Below, in pieces: positions 35,636-46,679 of a stretch of DNA of 64,000 nt (position 1 is its first letter; each line of letters starts with the position of its first letter). Made by a program: the position numbers and the translations under genes. This DNA comes from Nyssa sinensis (Eukaryota; Streptophyta; Magnoliopsida; Cornales; Nyssaceae): positions 15,280,450 to 15,344,449 of the forward strand of contig CM018052.1 in the NCBI GenBank assembly GCA_008638375.1, given 5' to 3'. The notes beneath the pieces are model-generated. The model was not told the DNA's origin and searched no databases. It was given only the letters and a program-made list of their open reading frames with translations.

Positions 35636-35669
<34 letters not shown>

Positions 35670-36094
35670 CTATATATATGAATGTGCTGCACTTGCTGTG
35701 TGTGTATATATATATATATATATGTATACATATACAACTCACTCATTGCACACTGTTCACACCTGAACACCCACTTACACACACGATCACCCACACTCCT
35801 TTTGATTTCCCCCTTGTTCCCTCTCTTGTCTTTCAACTTTTCATTAAATGCTTGCTTGTCTGGGTAGTCATATATATGTCCATATATTATATTACTCACA
35901 CACACCATACACACTCACCTACACACATACACAACCGACACTACACACACACACACACATGTATTGTGTATATATATACACATATATATATTAAGCATGT
36001 TGAAATTATTTTATTTTTAATTATTTCTAGATCATTCATTGTACATATATATATATATATATTTCATGTGTATTTTATAACACAAAATAGTGGG

Positions 36095-36158
36095 TAGCCC
36101 AAGTGGCTTCTTTTTGGGACTTAATTATTTCTTTTATTTTGGTCAAGGGTTCAAAACC
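36095..36158 (+). other. tRNA-like A/B-box segment in X2
   Basis: A-box-like TAGCCCAAGTGG (36,095-36,106) and B-box-like GGTTCAAAACC (36,148-36,158). T-arm AAGGG-TTCAAAA-CCCAT pairs at four of five positions. Spacing of 53 nt fits a tRNA or SINE promoter. Confidence 0.42.
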
Positions 36159-36392
36159 CATAGGCTTCAATTTGGCTTCCTATTTAACATTTGAATTTTA
36201 AATATTCGTCCTTACATAAGTCGTAGCCTCATTTGTTTGGATTTATTTTTCTCGGAGTCAACCTCGAAATTTTAAGGTCTTGGGATTCATTTTGAAACTA
36301 TTATTTGTCCCCAATTAAGTTTTTTTTTTCTTAATCATCCCTTCAGGGTCACTTATAAAAAAAAGAAATTTCTAAATTTTCAAGTCTCTACA

Positions 36393-37760
36393 AGGACCGT
36401 GCTAACAAGATCGCTTATAGATTTCTCAAGACAAAATGAGAAATCCCTGAAGGCAATCTCCATGGAACTTAAATCCAAGCATAGTCTACTTCACCCATAT
36501 CTTCCTCAATACAGGACAACCACTTCCAAGTGGTGACAATTAATTCCATATATGTTAACAAGAATAGAAAGATCAAAATACTTATTTGGACCATCTGTGG
36601 CTTCCTTGATCATCGTGAAGTCAATTGCTCGATGAAATCAGAGGTTCCACTCACTTGCCGATGGCTTTAGGTCACTAATGAACACTTCGGCAAGCAGACT
36701 TTACACTCTTTGTTCATTAACGTTAAAGCCCAAAATTGCATAGATGATTACTTTAGGTCACAAACAAATACTTGAGCAAGCATGCTTTGCACTCTTTGTT
36801 CATTGACCTTGAAGCTCAAAACTTGATTCACAAAGAATCATCGTCTAATTCTCTATAGAAGAGATAATTTCTAAGTCCATCTAGAAAGCTTCTAAGATCT
36901 AACATGTGTGACGATCATTGGAATAAGGTGGATGGAGACAATTCTCACCACTAAGGAGAATCTCTCAACATAGTCAATATCCTCTTTGGGATAGGTCATT
37001 TTCAAAAAAAAAAAGATAAGACATAATTATTAGTTAATCAATCATACACAAAAGGAAATCAACCATTCTCAAAGTTTGATTCTTTTCTAATTTAGCTCAA
37101 CTTATCACTCATAGCAGTGATCCTTATACTATTAGAATAGAAAACGTTTGCCTCTACATAAGAAGCAATATTCACTTAAACATGTGGAGCAACAGGTAAA
37201 ATTTATCCCTTCAATCTCACAAAGACGATGAGAAAATATTTTACATTTGCTTCTACACAACTAAAGATCTTAATAATCTTCCTCTAGTGGTACAATCCTA
37301 ACTAATGGTACACTCCCACTAGGCAGCAAGTCACTCCCACTATCCAAAACATTATCAGCAATTCTAGAATGAGATAACAATTTTCCACCCTCGCCGAAAG
37401 ATGGTGTGACTTCCATAGATTCCATTAACCCACAAAGTTAAAGATCCTTTAAAGTTTTCTCGTTGCGCAACTTAATTTAGTCATTACCTAACTTGAGGTG
37501 TTCAATTAAGAATCCGATGGCCCTTTAAACTTTTAAACAGAATATTTTAAAAAACTAACATTTTTAAAACTCAGGACTAAGTTTTCACAAAAATAATAAA
37601 TAATGTGAACAAATCACATAAACCCCAAAAGGTTATAAGCCCTCAAAATTAGATTTTTTACCATTCCCCATCTTAAAGGAATTGACTATTAGGGCACTTG
37701 GTTAAGGATATAGGCTACACAAAATATATTTGCGCCATCATCGACCTAACCGTATTTAAA
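36393..37760 (-). pseudogene. Copia integrase end and reverse transcriptase remnant
   Basis: Minus strand, from high to low coordinate: NIFCVAYILNQVP near 37,730-37,692 (the integrase AVYILNQVPSK motif); AMSDKLS-IRKESNFENG near 37,125-37,065 (the pre-RT AM-DEL--IEKNQTWELV motif); YPKEDIDYVERFSLVVRIVSI near 37,000-36,935 (RT GIDYEETFSPVVR, one residue over the quoted limit if extended); LK-SASEWNL-FHRAI near 36,655-36,600; and ELIVTTWKWLS...EDMGEVDYA near 36,550-36,480 (RT KKWLSS-FEMKDMGEADYVLG). Stops and frameshifts throughout. It ends at the X2 insertion. Confidence 0.82.
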
Positions 37761-38683
37761 AAAATCTATTTTTCTCATTTTTCTCACTTAATTGTCTTGA
37801 AGTAATCAAATAAGTACTTTTGCTTACAATTAGTGTGAAGAATTTCAGAATTCTTCATTTTCGACACTCAACCTCTTGACAAATGCTTAAAGCAATTAAT
37901 GCTTATAGTAATGCTCAAAGAAACTAATGCTCCAGTTAGGTGAGCAATCATAACGCGAGTAGCAAAGTAAGAAAATAAGAGGTTCTACTATGTGCCTAAT
38001 TTTCATAACATCATGAATTTGCAAATGCTATTAAAATTGACTCTAGTGGATAAGGAGCCGATTTACCTTACAAATAAGGTTTCTTACAGGCTTTTCCAAT
38101 CAAATAAGGTTTACACACTGATAGATTGATTTTGCGAGTAACCCCAACAGGTCTTCTCAAGCTAATCTAGCCATCCAATCTAATTCAATGTGTCCATGTT
38201 ATTGCTCAAAAAATAACATCGTGGAAAGCCATAAAGAGATAAGCTCAAAATTATCAAATAATCTAATGAGACAGAGCCACCATCATACTCATATAATGAA
38301 GCTGCTTCTAACATGGGGTAAATCAAACTAATCAATCTACATTGAACTATTATTACACAAAGAATAGTTTCATTCAGTCCCAAAACTGAAATTTAAAGAT
38401 GAGAAAAGGAAAAAAATCAATTGGATTGGAGGTGGATTAAACGTCTAGTCAAACACCAATATCTAATTATCCATATGTTGATCAAAAACACTTGGGCATA
38501 ATGTACAAAACATTATGAAAAATGTAAAGTCGCACTCTTTACACACCATTTTATACATTTTTTTCTCTATTTTGAATAAAATTGTCGACTTTGACTCAGT
38601 ACAACTACAAGCAAAATGATCCATTTTATTCTTAAATAGCAGCTCATTCTATAATATATCTCATTATTTGTCATGCATATCCC
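37761..38683 (-). other. Copia internal region, upstream part, not resolved
   Basis: Should hold integrase core and protease by position, but no motif is readable. AT-rich with stops in every frame. Confidence 0.4.
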
Positions 38684-41191
38684 ATGGCTGTCACGCCCCG
38701 AATTCCCGACCGAACCCGGGGACGCGACTAAAGGAAGAAAATAAAATAAACGAGTAAATAAATAAATAAATAAATATTTAACGAATTTTAACTAACTTTA
38801 CTAATATAGATACATCTAGATACAAGCCTATTCCACTAACATAACGCTACATCCATATATCTCTGTCAATACACATACATTCCCGGTTTATAAAAATTTC
38901 GGCAGAACCTCCTTTGTTTTTCGAACCTTTTTCCCCCTGATAATCACAATGCATCATATAACATCATATAAATATAAATACATCACAATCCATCCTCACT
39001 CGATGACCACAACCTTATCAAAGTTAAATATGCATCGCCTAGTTATACAATCCATCACGTCTACTCCTACACTTAAACTAAAAGATCACAAATTTCATAT
39101 TTATTACAATATACAATGCCATTTCCAGTCTTCTCAGAAAATACGCCCCAAGGGCCCAAATATTCTTCTAAATTTATTTCTTCTGCTTTCTCCAAGACTT
39201 CATCAAGTCCCGCGTACCAGGAGCTTTATCTAAAACCTGTGCCCACGAATGGGTCAGCGCCAACATGCTGGTATGGTACAATACTAATGCAAGGAATAAA
39301 ATTAAGTCGTGGCATGTGCAAGTGTACATGTATATCTACATGCCTCCCTAATCATTCATACAATATAATGGCAATATACAAACTACACATCTGTATAAAA
39401 CCCTATATCACGTTCACAAATTCATCAACACAATGCACAGGCAACATGCGTGACACACCCATGCATCTCAATGTCACACCCATGTCTCGCTTCACGGTTC
39501 TTCCCCGTTGGCATGCAAGTACCAATATATGTCTCGCTTTACGGTCCGGACCCCATAGGCCTGCGAGTACCTAATGGCCAATTTTGGGTTTTTCACCACA
39601 GGATCTGCACCCTCATAATACACCAGCACCTCGTGCTGACCCACACTATGCTTTCAAGGAATCACACGATGCCAATATGCCATGATTTCATCATGCAATA
39701 TCACAATCTCAATAAAACATTTCACCAATGCGTAAAGCATGCTTTCTAAACAATATCGTCCTCTTAAAAATAACAATAGCATCTGAATCAAAAGAACTCA
39801 TCCACAAATATACGCATCATGCACAATCAATCTCAATACTTATACAATCCACATGTCACAACATCAACAATCCTTCTAAAACATAAATCACATATGATGG
39901 CAACGCAAGAAGTAAGTCACAATTCCCAAATAATCATAAAGAGCACGGAAACATATAAACAATCAACTCAAGGAAGCAATTAAGTCCTAGTGATCTTCTA
40001 TCCGCAGATAAGCACAAAAGCATTCAATCAATATGCACATCAATCCTAATTTAATTCTATTCCTTACTTAGTAAAGTACCATACCTGATCGGGTTCTCTC
40101 AACCCCACGAAGCTGTGTCCATTATGAAATCCAAATCAACCAGATTAATCTTTAATCCACGGTTCGGAAATTGAAGAAAACACACTGGCAGGTTGATCGA
40201 GTCGGCCAACCATTTTAAATCTAGTTTCATCAGCTTCTTCAGCCTTTTTCCCTCAAGCAGACGATGATCCTGACAGATTCTGTCCCTTTATCATCCCATC
40301 CATCTTATCATCCCATCCATCAGATATTGAAGAACTTTCCTTTCTCAATCTCTTTAGACATGGCTTCATTCAAATCCTCAAGTAATGCTGGGAACAGCTC
40401 TATGTAACGATCCCCCAAGCGTCAGCACGTCTTTGGCCGTTGCTACTTTAAAGAACCCATATGTTAACAAAAAACCTGTGGCTAAACTGAACTCCCAGCA
40501 ACCCAATCATGTGTTACACCACCAATATGGGAACTGAGTTTCACAAAAATTCCCTTAAATTTGCCCAACAACCTATCTTCAAGACTTCCAAAGGATACTC
40601 CTCAAACGTCTGCTAGAAATGTTCCCCACAGCAAGACTGAATTTCATTCAACTAACTTCTTCACTTCCATTTACTGTTGCATCCCACACACATAAATGTA
40701 TTTAAATATATACACCACCTGCTGCTTCTATCAAGTTCTTTTAAACTCAAAGAACCAGTTTTACAGTCGACCCTCAACATCCATGACAGCCGTATCGGGC
40801 CTTGGAGTATCAGGCCTAGCGTCTTTCTCTATTCCAAACATCACGCCAAGTGTTCCACCTAGAACCTTTAAGATTTCCCCCAATTTTCTGCTCAATAATC
40901 CATAACCGCTGCTCCAACACGCTGCTGCTTTGGGCTCCCTTTACCCGGTCTCTATCCATCTAGGTCAGTCCCCAAATTTTCATAGCAAGCGCTGTAACGG
41001 AAACTCCTCCAATCAGCTCTCACACGGCATGTACAATCCTCATCGGCATTGACAATTAACTTGTCAAATATAGAGCAGCCCCAACGCACCGAACTCCAAA
41101 TCTGCTCTGTTAATTCATTCTAGATGTTCTTCATATCGAGAAATAATGCTATACTTCAATAAGAGACCCAACCAGAAACTCCTCTTCAGTT

Positions 41192-41581
41192 TCATAAATA
41201 ACTAGCATATTTAAATACCTCTGTCACTACATAACATACAAACATATACATGTACTGACCTCCTTGGTCCAACACTAGTCTCTTCCAATTCCTCCAGATT
41301 ATCAAAGACCTGACACACGGAACAACAATCTGAGCTATACATGAGCATTCGATTTGGTCATCCCCTATTGCTGCAGCATTGGATAAGACCAGTTGCAAAG
41401 GTGTGCTACTTTGGCCCTGAGTACTCTCAAGTTCCACAATTTTCACCGACACATCGCACAACTTCTTCCTCGAATCAGTAAAAATCGGTACGATTCCCTG
41501 CAGGTTCACCGATCCATGAAGCTCTCTGTACTCAACTAGAAGCGGCAGAAACAGAGGAAATCCCATTCTCTCACTCTGCAC
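41192..41581 (-). CDS. Uncharacterised LTR-borne reading frame, copy A (129 codons)
   Basis: Function unknown; I recognise no domain. The protein starts MQSERMGFPLFLPLLVEYRE and includes VKIVELESTQGQSSTPLQL and CSCIAQIVVPCVRSL. It runs in the sense of the LTR. Copy B (47,388-47,846) is the same frame with only a few substitutions and a longer N-terminus. Because A and B were identical when the element inserted, similarity alone is not evidence of selection. It may be captured host sequence or a chance frame. Confidence 0.25.
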   Translation of the reverse strand: MQSERMGFPLFLPLLVEYRELHGSVNLQGIVPIFTDSRKKLCDVSVKIVELESTQGQSSTPLQLVLSNAAAIGDDQIECSCIAQIVVPCVRSLIIWRNWKRLVLDQGGQYMYMFVCYVVTEVFKYASYL

Positions 41582-41778
41582 TACTGTCCCTCTACTGCCG
41601 TTTGGCTTCCAAAGCCGCTTCTGTTACTGCCTGAGCACATACCAGCCACGGAATCTAATCAACAAGTCCTAATTCTTGACATATTTGAACCTCGATCTGC
41701 CTCTCCAACACGGACATGATTGGATTAGCAAAATCCAACTCGCTACACCTCCATACATATACATATATACATAAATAT

Positions 41779-44692
41779 TGTCACACCTCGAATTTCTGCA
41801 AACCCGAGGCGCGACTGACGAGACAGAAATGAAATAAATAAAAGGACAAAAGTAATCAAATTCACTAAACACGCGTCCATTCTCATCAATACATAAAATA
41901 ATATACAATACATTGTTCATCGGTCATTCGGGCTTAAGCCCTTACATAACAAAATACAAGCCTCATGGATCACAAATATATCACATGCTTCGCCCTATCA
42001 AGGCATCACAGAGTCTCAAGTGGCTGGAGGATCCTCATCTGAAAAATGTTGCCCACAAATGGGTCAGCACAACTGCTGGTATGATGAAATGCTAATGCCA
42101 GAAATAAAGCTAAGGCGTGGCATGTGCAAAGTGTACATTTATTTCTAAATGACATTCAAGCATCGCAGTAATATATATGAATAGTATGCGTGACACACCC
42201 ATGCACAACTCTATGCCACACCCATGTCTCGTTTACGGGTACTCCCTGATGGCTACGGAGTACCAATGCAATGGCCAATTTTGGGTTTTTCACCACAGGA
42301 TCTACACCCTCATAATGCAAAGCACCACGTGCTTACCCACGCCATGTTCTCAAAGAATTCATCATATGCCAATATGCCAATGCAATCTCAATGAACATGG
42401 ATCCCAATAATATAACATGCTCGGACAATAATAAATAAATCACCAGTCAGTTTCATATACATGCATATCTCATGTGTTCATACATCATAATTCATGTTCT
42501 TCACTTTATTAAACTTGCAAGTAACACGTAACATGTAAACAACCAATTCCAAATAATCAGGTAAACACATTACAAATAAACACATACAGCATCCCAGTCA
42601 TTCACAAATATTCCTAACTTAACTTCATTTCTAACATTAGCAAAACACCATACCTGATGGGTCAGTCACAACCTAAGAAGAACGTGCACGATATGTAACT
42701 GAACTGATCAATGAAGATGCAAGAGATCAGATCTCCCTCTCCTGTCCTGTAAGTGTCCCTAAAAACATAAATTCCAACTCAGTCTATTTTCATTTGAATT
42801 TATGCTATTCATCAAATTTTATGTCTTTAAATTCATAGGTTTCTATTCTGCTAAATTAAACTCTACCATTGGTTCTAGGACGTTGAAGAAAATAAGTTTA
42901 GGTTCTCGTAGAACTCAATTCGGACACCGGGGTTCAAAAGGGCAAAACAGTCATTTTGCACTTTACACGTGTCCTTACATTTCGTGACCTCTTTTCACAA
43001 ATCGGACTCCACGGTTGAGTCCGGAATGTTCGAGATAATAAAGTTTCACTATTTGTTTACCTAATTCGGAGTTCGTTTGACTGTACTTTAATCCAGGGGC
43101 ATTTTGATAATTTTAAAGGTTTCTACGGGTCTTTTATTTTTCGAGACCCCGTCTCGTAAAACGGACCTCACCATTGGTCTCAGAATGGTAGAGATAGTCA
43201 AAATACACTAATAACTTGTCCCATTTGGACTCCGGGATATTTTTGAATATTTAATTAATTAAATTAATTTTATTAATTAATTAATTTAATTAATAATTTA
43301 TTAATATTTTATTCATGTGGGTCAAAACATAATTATTAACAGTTGGAGGGTCAATTCATAATTTCCGTAAGTTCTGGGTCAATTTATAATAACTAAAAGT
43401 CAGGGGCCAATTTGTAAGTTAAGAAAGTCCTATTCTTACTATGGATAGCCAAACAGTGGCTATCTCTCAAACCTGGAATAGGATATCCCCAACCCCCAAT
43501 TCAAATTTCAATTTCAATTTCTTATCCTAGGAACCAAACAGTCCCTATCTCTTTTTAATTTAAAACCTCCACGCGACACGTGACAGGGGCGGTCCAGCCC
43601 CGCCCGAACCGAACCCGACTCGGACCCGGGACCCGACCCGCACAGTCACCCTTCTTCCCCGACTTTTCGGTGAGCTTCCGGTAGGGTTCCGGCGCCTTCT
43701 CCGGCGCCGGCGACTATTTTCCGGCGAGTTTTTAAGGTTTTTAAAATGCTATTTTCTAGAGTTTTTGATGCAGACTTCATATCTATCCTCCATTTCCCTC
43801 AAAACCTTCCCAATCTTCTCGAAATAGAGCTCAAAGGTCCATGGCCGAATCTCTGGCCAACTGTAATTTTCTCATTTCATACTTATTTTCCTATTGTTTT
43901 TCATTCTTTCTTTTTTCTATTCTTTTTCTGCACTTCATAGGATTATTTTAGGACCATTTGAATAGAGTTCTACACATGAAATAACAAGGTTCAACCTCCA
44001 TGGCCGAGACCTGCAACTAGGGTTTTCTATCTTGTTTCTTAGCCATTTCCCTCCATTCTTTTTGCAAATTAAACCCTACAACATGCTCTCTAAGATCATA
44101 TGTTCAAAATCAATTATCAGGCTTAAAATCACAAAAACAGAAACAGCCCACTTACCAAAGATTTCGATTTTTTCTCCCTGTGCAGGTTTCCTCTCTCCCT
44201 TCTGTTCCTCTTGATCCACTTCTGCCTTTCAGAAATTTCTCTCTCCCTTGCTCTCAGTTTTCTTTTCTTTCCTTTTCTTTTCTTCCCACCCGAGACAGAC
44301 AATTACATATACAAAGTCACTCTCTCTCTCTCTATCATTTCTCTCTCCCTCTCTCTCTCTCTCCCTAAGACTAACCCTAACCTCACTGCTCAGAACTGCC
44401 CCTCCCATGCTCTGAATTCTCCTTCCACACTCCACCAGCCACTGCCTGCCACACCGCTCTTCATTGAGTGTGTAACACTCAACACATGCACACACACTCA
44501 CACACAACCGTGTACAACACACACACACACACACACATCTGTTATATATATATATACATGTATATTTACACATTTAAATACACACACTCACATGTATACG
44601 CACATACACACTAAATAATTTAAATTATATATATATGTATATACACATACATCCATGTATATATTATACACATTACATACTTACATTCATCC

Positions 44693-44725
<33 letters not shown>

Positions 44726-44770
44726 TTAACAAAGAAAAATAAATAAATAAAAAATTTCCATGTCATAACA
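41779..44770 (-). mobile_element. Solo LTR nested in arm A (X4)
   Basis: TSD AATAT at 41,774-41,778 and 44,771-44,775; the uninterrupted site is visible in arm B around 47,262-47,270. Plus-strand ends are TGTCACACCTCGAATTTCTGC (U5 end) and TTTCCATGTCATAACA (U3 start). It is 2.99 kb and shares the U5 block (42,056-42,150) and the CT/CA/TA-rich middle with X2 and arm A, but is clearly diverged. Its GC-rich stretch at 43,570-43,730 (ACCCGACTCGG, CCGGCGCCGG) matches the 30,780-30,910 part of X1. Confidence 0.9.
44500..44725. repeat. (CA)n, (TA)n and (AAT)n microsatellites in X4
   Basis: CA runs near 44,514-44,537, TA near 44,545-44,556 and 44,625-44,636, and an AAT run at about 44,694-44,724. 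Confidence 0.9.
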
Positions 44771-45261
44771 AATATACCGCCTGCCGCACCGCTTATACAC
44801 TCACCCATTTCTACACTCTTTCTCTTCCAATCTCTCTTTCCTGATTCATCTAACACCCACGCACAGTCCCAAGCCAAACCAGAATCCCCTCTGTTGCACT
44901 TCCTTACGCCACTGTACACACACATCGTTACACACACAGCCCTCTCTCAATCTCCAACAAATCACAACAATCATAGAACAGCACCTCACTTCCTATCATC
45001 CCTCGGCTGCACCACTACTGCCTTCTTCTTCTCTAATTTCCTCCAATTTTTCCTTTGCTTCAACGCCATAAATAACACACATATATACATATTCCCCTGT
45101 TTTTCACGCGACCTGTCCACCGCCACACACACCTTGGTCCGTTACACCTCCTGAGGCTTCTGGAACTCTCTCCGCACCGCCTCTCGTTCTTTCTTTTCTT
45201 TTTCCCGTTTCCTCCAGCTTCTTCAAGAAGCTTCATATATTATATAATATATTATAATGTA

Positions 45262-45292
<31 letters not shown>

Positions 45293-45341
45293 TATGTTGT
45301 CCCTTCTTCTAACAGCTTTTTTTTTTTTCCAAGTCTCTACA

Positions 45342-45355
45342 TCCTTCCCCCCTTA
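45342..45355 (-). promoter_or_regulatory. Polypurine tract of the inverted-LTR element
   Basis: Minus strand TAAGGGGGGAAGGA directly before the LTR start TGTAGAGACTTGG. Preceded by AAATTTCGGGACGAAATTTC, the usual end of chromovirus pol. This fixes the element's orientation. Confidence 0.85.
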
Positions 45356-46485
45356 AAGAAATTTCGTCCCGAAATTTAACAATACATCTCCTTGCCAAAA
45401 AAAATAAAAGATCGATGCAAAATGCATTGTGTCATGTAGACGTGCAGCCTTACCAATGGACCATTCACCCCTCCCTCAGCCAGGCGATGTGAGACGACTT
45501 ATCACCTTCTCCCTCCCCCCCTTCCGGCTCAGCCACTCCGGGGCAAGCAGGGTCCCTCAACCCGCGCCTCCACACTCCCTGCTAAGGTCTGGTTCTGATC
45601 CCATCCGTAACGACTCACTCCACATGGCACAACACATAATGAAATCCTCAAAACACATTGGCCTATCGGCGCCAATTTCTTTCAAGTCATCCGGGCATCA
45701 CAACCCATCTCAATAACTCAACACAATAAAAAAATAAAGAAAATTCCTCAATGATTACCAGGACACCACAAGGTCCCTCATTATTTAACGAATCTCAACT
45801 CAAGTCACGAAATCACCTAGTGATTTATCATAATGACATCATCTATATATTACCCGTACCACAATGCAATGTAATAACCTATGATTCTCCCAAGGTTACC
45901 CTAACTCATCGAAGTCTACCAGTAGCCTACCATATCAATCTCCCAGTAGGACAATCCATCTCAAAATATATATACATACATACATACATAAATAAGCACA
46001 TAGTCTGCTATACAGGTAACTAGGCACATACCTAACCCCATCGATATCCAGGCTTACAGCCTATCTCACAGATAACTAGGCATACCGCCTACCGTATAGA
46101 TACTAAGTGTACAACTTATATACCTAGTAACTAGGCATACGGCCTATCCCATAAAATATACAGTCTATAACATGCATACGAGTTTCCAATCTTAGTCCAC
46201 CATTACACCGAACAATATATATCCTCAGTCAATCGGGAAATTCAATATAGTGCATACTTGTGCACATCAATGCAACTCGCGTACCTAAAACATGCTACCC
46301 AAACTCACCCAACTAAACTGAAAGTCTAAACTTCTCCCACTGTCCCTAGGTATTCGAACCTAAGCTCTGATACCACGTATCAGAGCCTACACACTACACA
46401 GTATTTACAAAAAAAATTTCTAATCATGCATCGTGATCCCAGAGTGTTTAACAACACCCCACGGTTTCTAGGTATTCGAACCTAT
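45356..46485 (-). other. Non-coding core of the inverted-LTR element
   Basis: About 1.1 kb between PPT and PBS. It contains repeats of ACTAGGCATAC...GCCTAC (46,015-46,160) and a second PBS-like copy at 46,364-46,375. No RT, integrase or Gag motif on either strand. Confidence 0.7.
46364..46375 (-). promoter_or_regulatory. Duplicated PBS-like site
   Basis: TGGTATCAGAGC again, 122 bp inside the functional-position PBS, together with its CTAGGTATTCGAACCTA context. Here it is followed by its own reverse complement so that 46,364-46,386 forms a 10-bp perfect stem around CAC. Confidence 0.7.
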
Positions 46486-46497
46486 GCTCTGATACCA
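46486..46497 (-). promoter_or_regulatory. Primer binding site (initiator Met tRNA)
   Basis: Minus strand TGGTATCAGAGC, three bases after the LTR stub end GTGACA. It is the standard PBS of copia and of Tekay-type chromoviruses. Confidence 0.85.
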
Positions 46498-46500
46498 CGT

Positions 46501-46679
46501 TGTCACGCCCCGAATTCCCGACCGAACTCGGAGACGCGACTGAACGAAACAAAAGAAGAAAAGAAATAAATAGAAAGTAAATAAATAACAATTTAACTAA
46601 TTTATAACTAATATAGATACAAGCCTATTCCACTAACATAACTATGCATCCGTGTATCTCTGTCAATACACATCCATGA
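46501..46679 (-). repeat. Truncated 5' LTR stub (U5 end only)
   Basis: TGTCACGCCCCGAATTCCC through CAATACACATCCATGA, matching the first ~190 bp of arm A, then abruptly joined to the U3 start of arm B in opposite orientation. Confidence 0.88.

Larger units (their letters stand above)
32199..36392 (-). mobile_element. Solo LTR of the long-LTR chromovirus-like family (X2)
   Basis: TSD AGGAC at 32,194-32,198 and 36,393-36,397. Plus-strand ends are TGTCATGCCCCGAATTTCC (U5 end) and AAATTTTCAAGTCTCTACA (U3 start), the same termini as the element at 38,689-50,347. It is 4.19 kb and has no internal region. It carries a 45-bp minisatellite, CT/TA/CA microsatellites (35,641-35,670; 35,706-35,726; 35,890-35,960; 36,046-36,062), the conserved U5 block near 32,485-32,585 and one tRNA-like segment. 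Inserted in the copia RT region. Confidence 0.88.
38689..45341 (-). repeat. LTR arm A (3.66 kb without its nested insertion)
   Basis: Minus orientation: U3 start TGTAGAGACTTGG at 45,341, U5 end at 38,689. Interrupted by solo LTR X4 (41,779-44,770). Apart from that it is a near-perfect reverse complement of 46,680-50,347. Carries (AAAT)n near 38,757-38,775, the 129-codon frame at 41,192-41,581 and TA/CT/CA microsatellites. Confidence 0.9.

Noticed and set aside
39116..39749. Frames of 152 and 99 codons mirrored at 49,291-49,924
   Set aside because: They are antisense to the LTR, exist in both arms only because the arms are copies, and cover the conserved U5 block and minisatellite rather than a protein-like sequence.
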